From assembly GCF_010685995.1 (NCBI RefSeq), contig NZ_JAAGWK010000035.1, forward strand, positions 1-64,000: DNA of 64,000 nt. Reading direction: 5' to 3'. Below are positions 1 to 6,841 of this stretch, piece by piece (the first letter of the stretch is position 1; the number at the start of each line of letters is the position of its first letter). The DNA is from Goekera deserti (GTDB taxonomy: Bacteria; Actinomycetota; Actinomycetes; Mycobacteriales; Geodermatophilaceae). The translations under genes and the position numbers were made by a program. The notes below the pieces were generated by a model that saw only the letters and a list, made by a program, of their open reading frames with translations, was not told the origin of the DNA and ran no database searches.

Positions 1-186
1 AGGGTCATCCGGAGTTCGACCATGCCCTTACTCTACCTAGCTCCAGGTGGAGGACGAGTCGTCCGGACCGACCCGCCCCGTGGAGGACCGAGGTGTCGAA
101 CACCGACGTGATGTACCCGAACACGTCCGGTCCCGGACCTCGCGGGTGACGCTCGCCGTGGAGGCCGAGACGGCTGGTCGTGCGAG

Positions 187-259
187 TGCCCCCGGCAGGA
201 TTCGAACCTGCGGCACACGGTTTAGGAAACCGATGCTCTATCCCCTGAGCTACGGGGGC
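187..259 (-). tRNA. tRNA-Arg, anticodon CCT
   Basis: Read on the minus strand the segment folds into a complete cloverleaf. The 7-bp acceptor stem is GCCCCCG (259-253) with CGGGGGC (194-188), followed by discriminator A at 187. The D-arm has GCTC/GAGC, and the T-arm carries the canonical GGTTCGAATCC. The anticodon loop is TTCCTAA, giving anticodon CCT, which decodes the rare AGG arginine codon. CCA is not encoded. There is no intron and no integrase gene next to it. Confidence 0.95.
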
Positions 260-555
260 GCTGACGACGGAACGCTCTGCAACGCGCCGGACGCCGGGAG
301 GAGCCTAGCCGCTGCTCACCGCACCCCCACCCGGCCCGGTCACCCGTCCGGGTGGAGAGGGGTCCGCCGTGCATGGGTGAGGGGCTCACGGGTACGTCCA
401 CGCTCCGCTCGCGGGACCACAAGCCCCCGCACACCGGTGCCGACGCGCTCCTCAGAGGAGGGAGACACCGGCCGACCGGGGTCCTGTTCAGTTACTGTGA
501 GTGTGCACGTCGAGACCCGGCAACGACGCCGGCGACGAGAGGTGGGAACGACAGC
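260..555. other. Intergenic, no gene seen
   Basis: This stretch lies between the tRNA (minus) and the small GNAT gene (plus). It should hold the promoters of both, which diverge. I see no convincing open frame of its own; the long frames across it are antisense or out of frame with the flanking genes. Confidence 0.5.
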
Positions 556-876
556 ATGGACATGATCGTTGAGGACGCCCCAGACCGTGGGCGCTTCGAG
601 GTCTTCCTGGGCGACCGGCTGGCCGGCTTCGCCACGTACCACGTCGACAGCGGCGTGATGACCCTGCCGCACACGGAGGTCGACCCCAGCCTGGGGGGCC
701 TCGGTCTGGGCACCGAACTGGTCCGCGGCGTCCTGGCCGCCGCACGCGAGCGGGAGCTCACCGTCCTGCCCTACTGCTCGTTCATCCGGCACTACCTGCA
801 CGACCACCCCGACGACGTCGACCTGGTGGCCGAGGTCGACCGCCCCCGCTTCGGGCTGGCCACCGTCGACCACTGA
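556..876 (+). CDS. GNAT-like small N-acetyltransferase (YidJ/NATD1 type)
   Basis: This 106-residue protein has the compact GCN5-like fold: beta strands around FEVFLGDRLAGFATY, an acetyl-CoA loop LGGLGLGTELVRGVL (about residues 52-66) and a C-terminal helix with SFIRHYL. Its length and order match the single-domain 'GNAT family N-acetyltransferase' proteins common in actinobacteria, whose substrates are unknown. ATG 556 is chosen because GAGAGGTGGG lies just upstream; the frame is open further 5' but that part looks non-coding. It stands alone upstream of the photolyase gene. Confidence 0.85.
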   Translation: MDMIVEDAPDRGRFEVFLGDRLAGFATYHVDSGVMTLPHTEVDPSLGGLGLGTELVRGVLAAARERELTVLPYCSFIRHYLHDHPDDVDLVAEVDRPRFGLATVDH

Positions 877-930
877 GACCCGACACCCGCTCGGACGGCA
901 GCTCCCGGAGCCCGTGCCTAGGCTCCGGGA

Positions 931-2301
931 GTGCCGACCTCCCTGCTCTGGTTCCGGCGTGACCTGCGCCTGACCGACCACCCGGCCCTGCTCGCCGCCA
1001 TCGACTCCGCCGGCCCCGACGGCGCCGTCCTGCCGCTGTTCGTCTTCGACGACCGGCTGTTCGGCACCTCCGGGGGACCGCGGCGCCGGTTCCTGCTCGA
1101 CTGCCTGGCCGACCTGCGCGCCGCCACCGACGGCGCCCTGGTGTTCCGGCACGGCGACCCGGCCCGGGTGGTGCCCGCACTCGCCGAGGAGGTGGGCGCA
1201 GGCACGGTGCACGTCTCGACCGACACCGGCGTCTACGGGCGGCAGCGCGACGAGGCGGTGGAGCGCGCGCTCGGCGACGTGCCCCTGGTGTGCACCGGCT
1301 CGCCGTACCTGGTCACGCCCGGCCGGGTGACCAAGTCCGACGGCACCCCGTTCAAGGTGTTCACGCCGTTCTCCCGCGCGTGGCGGGAGCACGGCTGGCG
1401 CGGGCCGGCACCCCGCCCGGACGACGTCCGCTGGCTGCGCGACGTGCCCACCGAGGACCCGCCGCCCACCCCGGACCTGGACGGCGTCGACCTGCCGGCC
1501 GGCGGTGAGGCAGCGGCCATGGACGCCTGGCGGAGCTTCCGCGACGTCCGGCTGCTGGGTTACGACGAGGGCCGCAACACCCCGGGCAGCGACGGCACGA
1601 GCCGGCTGTCGGCGTACCTGAAGTACGGCTGCATCCACCCGCGCACGCTGCTCTCCGACCTGGCGACCGTCGAGGACGGCCCCGAGCACGTCAAGCGGTA
1701 CACCGACGAGCTGGCCTGGCGGGACTTCTACGCCGACGTGCTGTGGCACCGGCCGGACTCTGCCCGCGAGCCGCTCAATCGCGAGCTGGCCGGCATCGAG
1801 GTCGACACGGGCCCTGCGTCCGAGGCACGGGTGCGGGCCTGGGAGGGGGGACGCACCGGGTTCCCGATCGTGGACGCCGGTATGCGGCAGCTGCGCGGGT
1901 CGGCCTACGTGCACAACCGGGTGCGCATGATCGTGGCCTCGTTCTTCGTCAAGGACCTGCACCAGCCCTGGCAGCGCGGCGCCCGGTTCTTCATGCAGCA
2001 CCTCGTGGACGGCGACCTGGCCAGCAACAACCACGGCTGGCAGTGGGTCGCCGGCACCGGCACCGACGCCTCGCCGTACTACCGCGTGTTCAACCCGATC
2101 ACCCAGGGCAAGAAGTTCGACCCGGACGGCGACTACGTGCGCCGCTGGGTGCCCGAGCTGCGCGACGTCCCGGCGAGGTTCGTGCACGAGCCGTGGCTCT
2201 CCCCCGACGGGCTGCCCGCGGGCTACCCCGAGCCGGTCGTCGACCACGCCCACGAGCGCCGCGTCGCCCTCGACCGCTACGCCGCCGCCCGCGGCCGCTG
2301 A
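931..2301 (+). CDS. phr: Deoxyribodipyrimidine photolyase (CPD class I)
   Basis: This 456-residue flavoenzyme uses light to split cyclobutane pyrimidine dimers. The N-terminal Rossmann antenna domain begins with LLWFRRDLRLTDHPAL. The C-terminal FAD domain has GRTGFPIVDAGMRQL (about 305-320), NNHGWQWVAGTG (about 365-376) and SPYYRVFNP, the class I photolyase/cryptochrome core. The length is typical. GTG 931 fits the N-terminus of the family. It heads a small DNA-repair neighbourhood with the Nei-type glycosylase downstream, and is followed by an unusual palindrome array (2312-2490). Confidence 0.95.
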   Translation: MPTSLLWFRRDLRLTDHPALLAAIDSAGPDGAVLPLFVFDDRLFGTSGGPRRRFLLDCLADLRAATDGALVFRHGDPARVVPALAEEVGAGTVHVSTDTGVYGRQRDEAVERALGDVPLVCTGSPYLVTPGRVTKSDGTPFKVFTPFSRAWREHGWRGPAPRPDDVRWLRDVPTEDPPPTPDLDGVDLPAGGEAAAMDAWRSFRDVRLLGYDEGRNTPGSDGTSRLSAYLKYGCIHPRTLLSDLATVEDGPEHVKRYTDELAWRDFYADVLWHRPDSAREPLNRELAGIEVDTGPASEARVRAWEGGRTGFPIVDAGMRQLRGSAYVHNRVRMIVASFFVKDLHQPWQRGARFFMQHLVDGDLASNNHGWQWVAGTGTDASPYYRVFNPITQGKKFDPDGDYVRRWVPELRDVPARFVHEPWLSPDGLPAGYPEPVVDHAHERRVALDRYAAARGR

Positions 2302-2311
2302 CCCACCCACC

Positions 2312-2490
2312 GGCCATTCCCGCGAAAACGGCCCACCCGAGCGGCCACTTCCGCGGGAACGGCCCACCCGAGCGGCCACTTTCGCGGGAACGGCCCTGAT
2401 CGCGGCCGGCCGGCCCCGCACACACGGTTCACCCACCGGCCATTCCCGCGGGAACGGCCCACCCGAGCGGCCACGTCCGCGGAAAGGGCC
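2312..2490. repeat. Five 22-bp palindromes on a 31-bp period
   Basis: Near-perfect inverted repeats of the form GGCC-ATTCCCGCGGGAAC-GGCC lie at 2312-2333, 2343-2364, 2374-2395, 2438-2459 and 2469-2490. Copies 1-2, 2-3 and 4-5 are exactly 31 bp apart, joined by CACCCGAGC-like linkers; copies 3 and 4 are 64 bp apart, close to two periods. The array fills the space between the photolyase stop and the Nei start. It may act as a terminator, a protein-binding array or a REP-like element; nothing in the sequence decides. Confidence 0.85.
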
Positions 2491-2601
2491 GGGGGCGGGG
2501 GAGGTCGGTGGGGGGTGGTGTCGTGGCGGTCACGTCGGCCGTCGTGGCACGGCGGGCGACCGCGGGCGAAGCTGGTCGCATGCCGAACGCCGAGCCGCGC
2601 C

Positions 2602-3408
2602 GTGCCTGAGGGCCACACCCTGTTCCGCCTGGCCCGGCAGCAGGACGAGCTGTTCGTCGGCCGCGAGGTGCACGTGAGCAGCCCGCAGGGGCGGTTCACC
2701 GCCGGCGCCGAGGCCGTCGACGGCCGGGTGCTGGACGAGGTGACGTCCTACGGCAAGCACCTGTTCGCCCGGTTCGGCGGCGACGTGGTGCACGTGCACC
2801 TTGGCCTGTACGGCAAGTTCACCACCGGCACCGGCACCGCTCCTGAGCCCCGCGGCGCGCTGCGGATGCGCTGGGAGGCCACGGGCCCCGACGGCGCCGG
2901 GGTCTGGACGGACCTGCGCGGCGCGACCGCCTGCGAGCTGCTCACCGACCCCGAGGTCGACGCGATCCTCTACCGGCTGGGCCCGGACCCGCTGCGGAAG
3001 TCCGACCCCCGCAAGGCCTACGCCCGGATCGCCAAGAGCCGGGTGACCATAGGCGCGCTGCTCATGGACCAGGCGGTGCTCGCCGGGGTGGGCAACGTGT
3101 ACCGCGCCGAGGTGCTGTTCCGGGCCGGCATCTCCCCGTTCCGTCCCGGCCGCGACATCACGCCCGAGGAGTGGACGGCCCTGTGGCGCGACTTGGTCAC
3201 GGTGATGCGGGCTGGGGTGAAGGCCGGCCGGATCGTCACCACCCGGGCCGAGCACCGCCCGCGCCGCAAGGGCGGGCTGCGCCGGGAGGACGCCAGCTAC
3301 GTCTACCGGCGCACCGGGCTGCCCTGCCGGGTGTGCGGCACCGAGGTGCGCACCGAGGTCATGGTCGGCCGCAACCTGTTCTGGTGCCCCACCTGCCAAG
3401 CGGTCTGA
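2602..3408 (+). CDS. nei: Fpg/Nei family DNA glycosylase/AP lyase
   Basis: This 268-residue enzyme should remove oxidised bases. After GTG 2602 it reads V-P-E-G-H-T-L-F, which puts the catalytic proline at position 2 and glutamate at 3, as the family requires; this fixes the start although the frame is open to 2515. The helix-two-turn-helix region contains LLMDQAVLAGVGNVYRAE (about 153-170). The C-terminal zinc finger has CxxC near 241 and CPTC near 262. PEGHT rather than PELPE favours endonuclease VIII (Nei) over Fpg. The final codons are triplicated beyond the stop (3391-3441). Confidence 0.93.
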   Translation: MPEGHTLFRLARQQDELFVGREVHVSSPQGRFTAGAEAVDGRVLDEVTSYGKHLFARFGGDVVHVHLGLYGKFTTGTGTAPEPRGALRMRWEATGPDGAGVWTDLRGATACELLTDPEVDAILYRLGPDPLRKSDPRKAYARIAKSRVTIGALLMDQAVLAGVGNVYRAEVLFRAGISPFRPGRDITPEEWTALWRDLVTVMRAGVKAGRIVTTRAEHRPRRKGGLRREDASYVYRRTGLPCRVCGTEVRTEVMVGRNLFWCPTCQAV

Positions 3409-3441
3409 CCTGCCACGCCGTCTGACCTGCCAAGCCCTCTG
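3391..3441. repeat. 17-bp tandem repeat, three copies, across the nei stop
   Basis: ACCTGCCAAGCGGTCTG (3391-3407), ACCTGCCACGCCGTCTG (3408-3424) and ACCTGCCAAGCCCTCTG (3425-3441) are contiguous. The first copy encodes the last zinc-finger cysteine and the end of nei, with its TCTG providing the start of the stop codon. The other two extend into the 3' region, almost to the end of the convergent monooxygenase gene. Confidence 0.9.
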
Positions 3442-3443
3442 AA

Positions 3444-3752
3444 CTACAGGGCGCCCTTGTCGGGGTCCCCGGCGGGCACCGCGTCGTAGACGTGCACCAC
3501 CGGCGGGCCGGCGACCTTGCCGGCCAGGGCCGGGCCCAGCGCGGTCAGTGCCGGCGCCGTGCCGTGCACCGCGAGAGCCTCCCGGCTCTCCCACCGCTCG
3601 ATCACCACCAGCGTCTCGGCGTCCCGGTGCAGGGCGTACAGCTCGCAGCCGGGCTCGGCGTGCACCTGCGGGATGGCCTCCAGGAAGGCCTGCTGGACCG
3701 CCTCGAGCTGCCCCGGCAGCGGCGTGATGGTGGCGACGACGACGACGGACAT
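3444..3752 (-). CDS. Antibiotic biosynthesis monooxygenase (ABM) domain protein
   Basis: This 102-residue single-domain protein has the dimeric alpha/beta ferredoxin-like ABM fold: VVVVATITPLPGQ at the first strand, then EAIPQVHAEPGCELYALHRD and TLVVIERWESREALAVH (about 48-64). The E-x-x-P-G-C and ERW motifs are typical of YgiN/ABM proteins, which act as quinol or small-molecule monooxygenases or have unknown roles. ATG 3752 is preferred over GTG 3758 because AGGAG lies five bases upstream. It diverges from fprA across about 60 bp. Confidence 0.88.
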   Translation of the reverse strand: MSVVVVATITPLPGQLEAVQQAFLEAIPQVHAEPGCELYALHRDAETLVVIERWESREALAVHGTAPALTALGPALAGKVAGPPVVHVYDAVPAGDPDKGAL

Positions 3753-3811
3753 GGTCACTCCTGCGTGCTCGGGGGCCGGAGACCTGGCCTGCGCCGGGTT
3801 CGCGGGTCAGG

Positions 3812-5230
3812 ATGCCAGTCGTGACCCCTGCAGCCGGACCCGCTCCCGAACGCCGTCCGCTGCGGGTGGCCGTGATCGGCGCCGGGCCCGCCGGCATCTA
3901 CGCCGCCGAGGCCCTGGCCGGTCAGGACGACGTCCCGGTGGCGGTCGACCTCATCGATCGGCTGCCGACGCCGTTCGGGCTGGTGCGGCACGGCATCGCC
4001 CCCGACCACGTGAAGATGCGGGCGCTGCGCGACACGTTGCACCACACCCTGGACCACGAGCGGGTGCGGTTCGTCGGCAACGTCGAGGTCGGGGTGGACA
4101 TCTCGCTGGACGAGCTGCGCCGGCACGTGGACGCCGTGGTCTACACCTACGGCGCCGCCGGTGACCGCCGGCTGGGCATCGAGGGCGAGGACCTGCCCGG
4201 CAGCATGCCCGCCACCACGGTGGTCACCTGGTACACCGGCCACCCGGACGCCGACCGGGCCGGCGTCGAGGCCGTGCTGGCCCGCGCCCGCGACGTCGTG
4301 GTGGTCGGCGTCGGCAACGTGGCCCTCGACGTCGCCCGCGTGCTGACCCGGTGTCCGGCGGAGCTCGAGGCCACCGACATGCCGCAGCACGTGCTGGACG
4401 TGCTCGCCGCCGCGCCGGTGGAGCGGGTCACGGTGCTCGGCCGCCGCGGGCCGGCCCAGGCCACCTTCACCACGCAGGAGCTGCGCGAGCTGGGCCACCT
4501 GCAGGCGGCGACCGTGCTGGTCGACCCGGCGCAGGTGGGCGAGGACCCGGACCCCGTGGACCGGGCCGTGGCCCGCAACCTGGCCACCATGCGCGGCTGG
4601 GCCGACCACACCGAGGAGCCGGGCAAGGCGTCGCTGCGGCTGCGCTTCTACGCCCGCCCGGTGCGGCTGCTCGGCACCGACCGGGTCACCGGCGTCGAGG
4701 TGGAGCGCACCGCTGTCGATGCCGACGGGCGGGCGGTGGGCACCGGGGAGGTCGAGGTGCTGCCCGCCGACCTGGTGGTCCGGTCGGTGGGCTACCGCGG
4801 CCACCCGTTGCCGGGGCTGCCGCTGGACGAGCGCTCGGGCACCGTGCCGCACGAGGACGGCCGGGTGCTGCGCGACGGGGTGCGCTCGCCCGGGGAGTAC
4901 GTGGCCGGCTGGATCAAGCGCGGGCCCACCGGCGTGGTCGGCACCAACAAGCACGACGCCCGGGAGACGGTGCACAGCCTGCTGGACGACGTCGCCGCCG
5001 GTGCGCTCACCGTCGGCGGCCCGGTGGACGACCTGGTGGACACGCTCGCCGCGCGCGGGGTGGGCGCTGTGCTGCTGTCGCAGTGGCAGTCGATCGACGC
5101 CGCCGAGGTCGCCCTCGGCGCCACCCGGGGCCGGCCGCGCACGACGCTGCACGACCGGGCCGAGCTGCTCGCCGCCGCGCGCACCGCCCAGGCGGCCGAG
5201 GCCGCCCAGACCGCCGAGGCCATCGGCTGA
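3812..5230 (+). CDS. fprA: NADPH-ferredoxin/adrenodoxin-type reductase
   Basis: This 472-residue flavoprotein transfers electrons from NADPH to ferredoxins, for instance for P450s and Fe-S metabolism. The FAD-binding dinucleotide fold is VIGAGPAGIYAAEAL (about 22-36), then TPFGLVRHGIAPDH, and the NADPH-binding fold VVVVGVGNVALDVARVL (about 164-180). GWIKRGPTGVVGTNK near 366-380 is the conserved C-terminal FAD contact. The architecture matches mycobacterial FprA. The start could be ATG 3812 or GTG 3821. It runs convergent with the EEP gene. Confidence 0.93.
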   Translation: MPVVTPAAGPAPERRPLRVAVIGAGPAGIYAAEALAGQDDVPVAVDLIDRLPTPFGLVRHGIAPDHVKMRALRDTLHHTLDHERVRFVGNVEVGVDISLDELRRHVDAVVYTYGAAGDRRLGIEGEDLPGSMPATTVVTWYTGHPDADRAGVEAVLARARDVVVVGVGNVALDVARVLTRCPAELEATDMPQHVLDVLAAAPVERVTVLGRRGPAQATFTTQELRELGHLQAATVLVDPAQVGEDPDPVDRAVARNLATMRGWADHTEEPGKASLRLRFYARPVRLLGTDRVTGVEVERTAVDADGRAVGTGEVEVLPADLVVRSVGYRGHPLPGLPLDERSGTVPHEDGRVLRDGVRSPGEYVAGWIKRGPTGVVGTNKHDARETVHSLLDDVAAGALTVGGPVDDLVDTLAARGVGAVLLSQWQSIDAAEVALGATRGRPRTTLHDRAELLAAARTAQAAEAAQTAEAIG

Positions 5231-5280
5231 CCGGCGCCTGACGCCCACGTGGTGGAGGGCCACGACCGAGGAGAGCAGCG

Positions 5281-5303
5281 CCGTGGCACTCCGTCAGCCA
5301 CGG
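5281..5303. terminator. Small hairpin between convergent genes
   Basis: CCGTGGC (5281-5287) pairs with GCCACGG (5297-5303) across a 9-nt loop, in the 97-bp gap between fprA and the convergent EEP gene. There is no T-tract, so the terminator reading rests on location. Confidence 0.4.
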
Positions 5304-5327
5304 ACGGGGCTGCGCCGTGGCCCGGCG

Positions 5328-6101
5328 TCAACCGCGGGCCGGGGCCAGGTCGACGACGAGGGCGCGGTGGTCCGACAGCGGCAGCCGCAGCGACCGGGCC
5401 TGCCCCACCGGCTCCAGGCGACCGCGCACCAGCACGTGGTCCAGCTGCCGGTCGGGGTTCTCCAGCGGGAAGGTCGGCGCGCCGGCCACGCTGCGCAGGC
5501 CGGTCACCCGGGCCGGCCGGGGCGGGGTCAGGTTGAGGTCGCCGAGCAGCACCAGCGGCTGCGGGGTGCCGGCCAGCGAGCGCATCAGCCGGCGCAGCTG
5601 CCAGCTGTTCCAGCCGGGCACGAAGGACAGGTGCGTGTTGACCACGGTCATCGGCCCGTGCGGGCTCTCCACGACCGCGGCGACGGCGACCCGCGGCTCG
5701 TCGCGCACCAGCTTGGGCCGCCGCTCGCCCGGGAACAGCACCGGGACGGCGGGGCGCAGCGCGGGCAGCCGCACCACCCGCCAAGACTGCACCGGCCAGC
5801 GGGACAGCAGCGCGATGCCGTAGGCCGCCGACCCGGGCTGCTCGTTGCCGGTCGCGGCCATCCAGGTGCCGCCGGGGGTGCCGGCCAGCGCCGCGACGAA
5901 CTGGCTGTCCACCGCGCCCATCGCCGCCGCGGCCACGCCGGTGAGGTCCGCCCCGGCCGAGCGCGGCTGGTCCCGGTCGACCTCCTGCAGGCCCAGCACG
6001 TCGGCGTCCAGCTCGCGCACGGCAGCGTCCAGCCGGCCGACGTCGACCCGGTCGTCGGCCGGTGTCCGCCCGTGCAGGATGTTGAAGGTGGCGATGCGCA
6101 C
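5328..6101 (-). CDS. Endonuclease/exonuclease/phosphatase family protein
   Basis: The 257-residue protein has the full EEP (DNase I-like) motif set: MRIATFNILHG at the N-terminus, DVLGLQEVDRD with the metal-binding glutamate (about 34-44), LLGDLNLTPP (about 189-198) and SDHRALVVDL at the C-terminus. These are the catalytic Mg2+, Asn, Asp and His positions. There is no signal peptide or membrane segment, so it is probably cytoplasmic. The natural substrate cannot be told from sequence. The start is GTG 6101. Confidence 0.9.
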   Translation of the reverse strand: MRIATFNILHGRTPADDRVDVGRLDAAVRELDADVLGLQEVDRDQPRSAGADLTGVAAAAMGAVDSQFVAALAGTPGGTWMAATGNEQPGSAAYGIALLSRWPVQSWRVVRLPALRPAVPVLFPGERRPKLVRDEPRVAVAAVVESPHGPMTVVNTHLSFVPGWNSWQLRRLMRSLAGTPQPLVLLGDLNLTPPRPARVTGLRSVAGAPTFPLENPDRQLDHVLVRGRLEPVGQARSLRLPLSDHRALVVDLAPARG

Positions 6102-6184
6102 CCACGCCCTGTGCCCGGGACCAGCCCGTTCACACCGGGGGCGGTCGGTGCGTGAGCGGCCGGCGTCCCGGGTAGCGGGCGCGG

Positions 6185-6745
6185 ATGGTGTTCCCGACGC
6201 AGGAGGCGGTCCGCGACGTCCTGAAGCGCACGGCGGTGGCGCTCAAGCAGGGTGACGTGCCCTTCGCGCTGTGCGGTGGCTACGCCGCCTGGGTGCGCGG
6301 AGCCCCGGAGCCCGAGCACGACGCCGACTTCCTGGTGCCCGAGCACGAGGCCGACCGCGCCACGAAGGTGCTCGTCGACGCGGGCCTGGACGTACGGCAG
6401 CCGGCCGAGGACTGGCTGGTGAAGGTGTACGAGGGCGAGGCGTTCGTCGACGTCATCCGGCGGGTGTGCGGCAGCCCGGTGGAGACCGACGTGATCGAGC
6501 GGGCCGAGGTGCTGCCCGTGCTGTCGGTGACGATGCCGGTCATCACCGCCACCGACATCGTCACCACCCGGCTGATGGCGCTGACCGAGAAGTACTGCGA
6601 CTACACCCGGCTGTTCCCCGCCGCCCGCGCGCTGCGCGAGCAGGTCGACTGGGACGAGGTCCGCCGCACCGTCGCCCCCAACGACTTCGCCGCCACCTTC
6701 GTCACCCTCCTCGAGCGGATGGGTGTCATAGACCCAGCACGCTGA
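6185..6745 (+). CDS. Nucleotidyltransferase-fold protein
   Basis: The 186-residue protein resembles the small nucleotidyltransferases of the Pol-beta superfamily: FALCGGYAAWVRG (about 28-40) followed by the acidic HDADFLVPEHEAD (about 45-57) matches the GG...DxD pattern, and a later VDVIRR supplies a possible third acidic residue. The role is unknown; relatives include AbiEii-like and aminoglycoside nucleotidyltransferase-like proteins, but no partner AbiEi gene is present. Its last codons (DPAR, stop) lie inside a 29-bp tandem duplication. Confidence 0.75.
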   Translation: MVFPTQEAVRDVLKRTAVALKQGDVPFALCGGYAAWVRGAPEPEHDADFLVPEHEADRATKVLVDAGLDVRQPAEDWLVKVYEGEAFVDVIRRVCGSPVETDVIERAEVLPVLSVTMPVITATDIVTTRLMALTEKYCDYTRLFPAARALREQVDWDEVRRTVAPNDFAATFVTLLERMGVIDPAR

Positions 6746-6790
6746 TGGAAGGGCCCCCTGACCCCGCACGCTGATGGAACGGCCCCCCTG
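6732..6790. repeat. 29/30-bp tandem duplication across a stop codon
   Basis: ACCCAGCACGCTGATGGAA followed by GGGCCCCCTG (6732-6760) is repeated as ACCCCGCACGCTGATGGAA followed by CGGCCCCCCTG (6761-6790). The first copy contains the stop codon of the nucleotidyltransferase gene; the second begins the GC-rich hairpin element. Confidence 0.85.
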
Positions 6791-6841
6791 CAGGGTCCCG
6801 CCGCGCGCGGAGCGTGCGGTGGGGGGCAGGGGGGTCCTTCA
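6771..6841. terminator. GC-rich hairpin repeat, copy 1
   Basis: This 71-bp element begins CTGATGGAACGG and ends GGGGTCCTTCA. Its arms GGCCCCCCTGC (6781-6791) and GCAGGGGGGTCC (6826-6837) pair, with a further GC-rich inverted core. The terminal TCA is the stop codon of the minus-strand ppc gene. It lies between convergent genes, so it probably terminates both. About 66 of 71 bases match copy 2 (10668-10738). Confidence 0.8.

Noticed and set aside
340-2436. A 698-residue minus-strand open frame opposite the photolyase
   Set aside because: It is antisense to a clear photolyase, has a low-complexity Arg/Gly/Val composition and no domain; long antisense frames are normal in such GC-rich DNA.
2312-2490. 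CRISPR array reading of the 31-bp repeats
   Set aside because: Units are contiguous, with only a 9-bp conserved linker between palindromes and no variable spacers; no cas genes are near.
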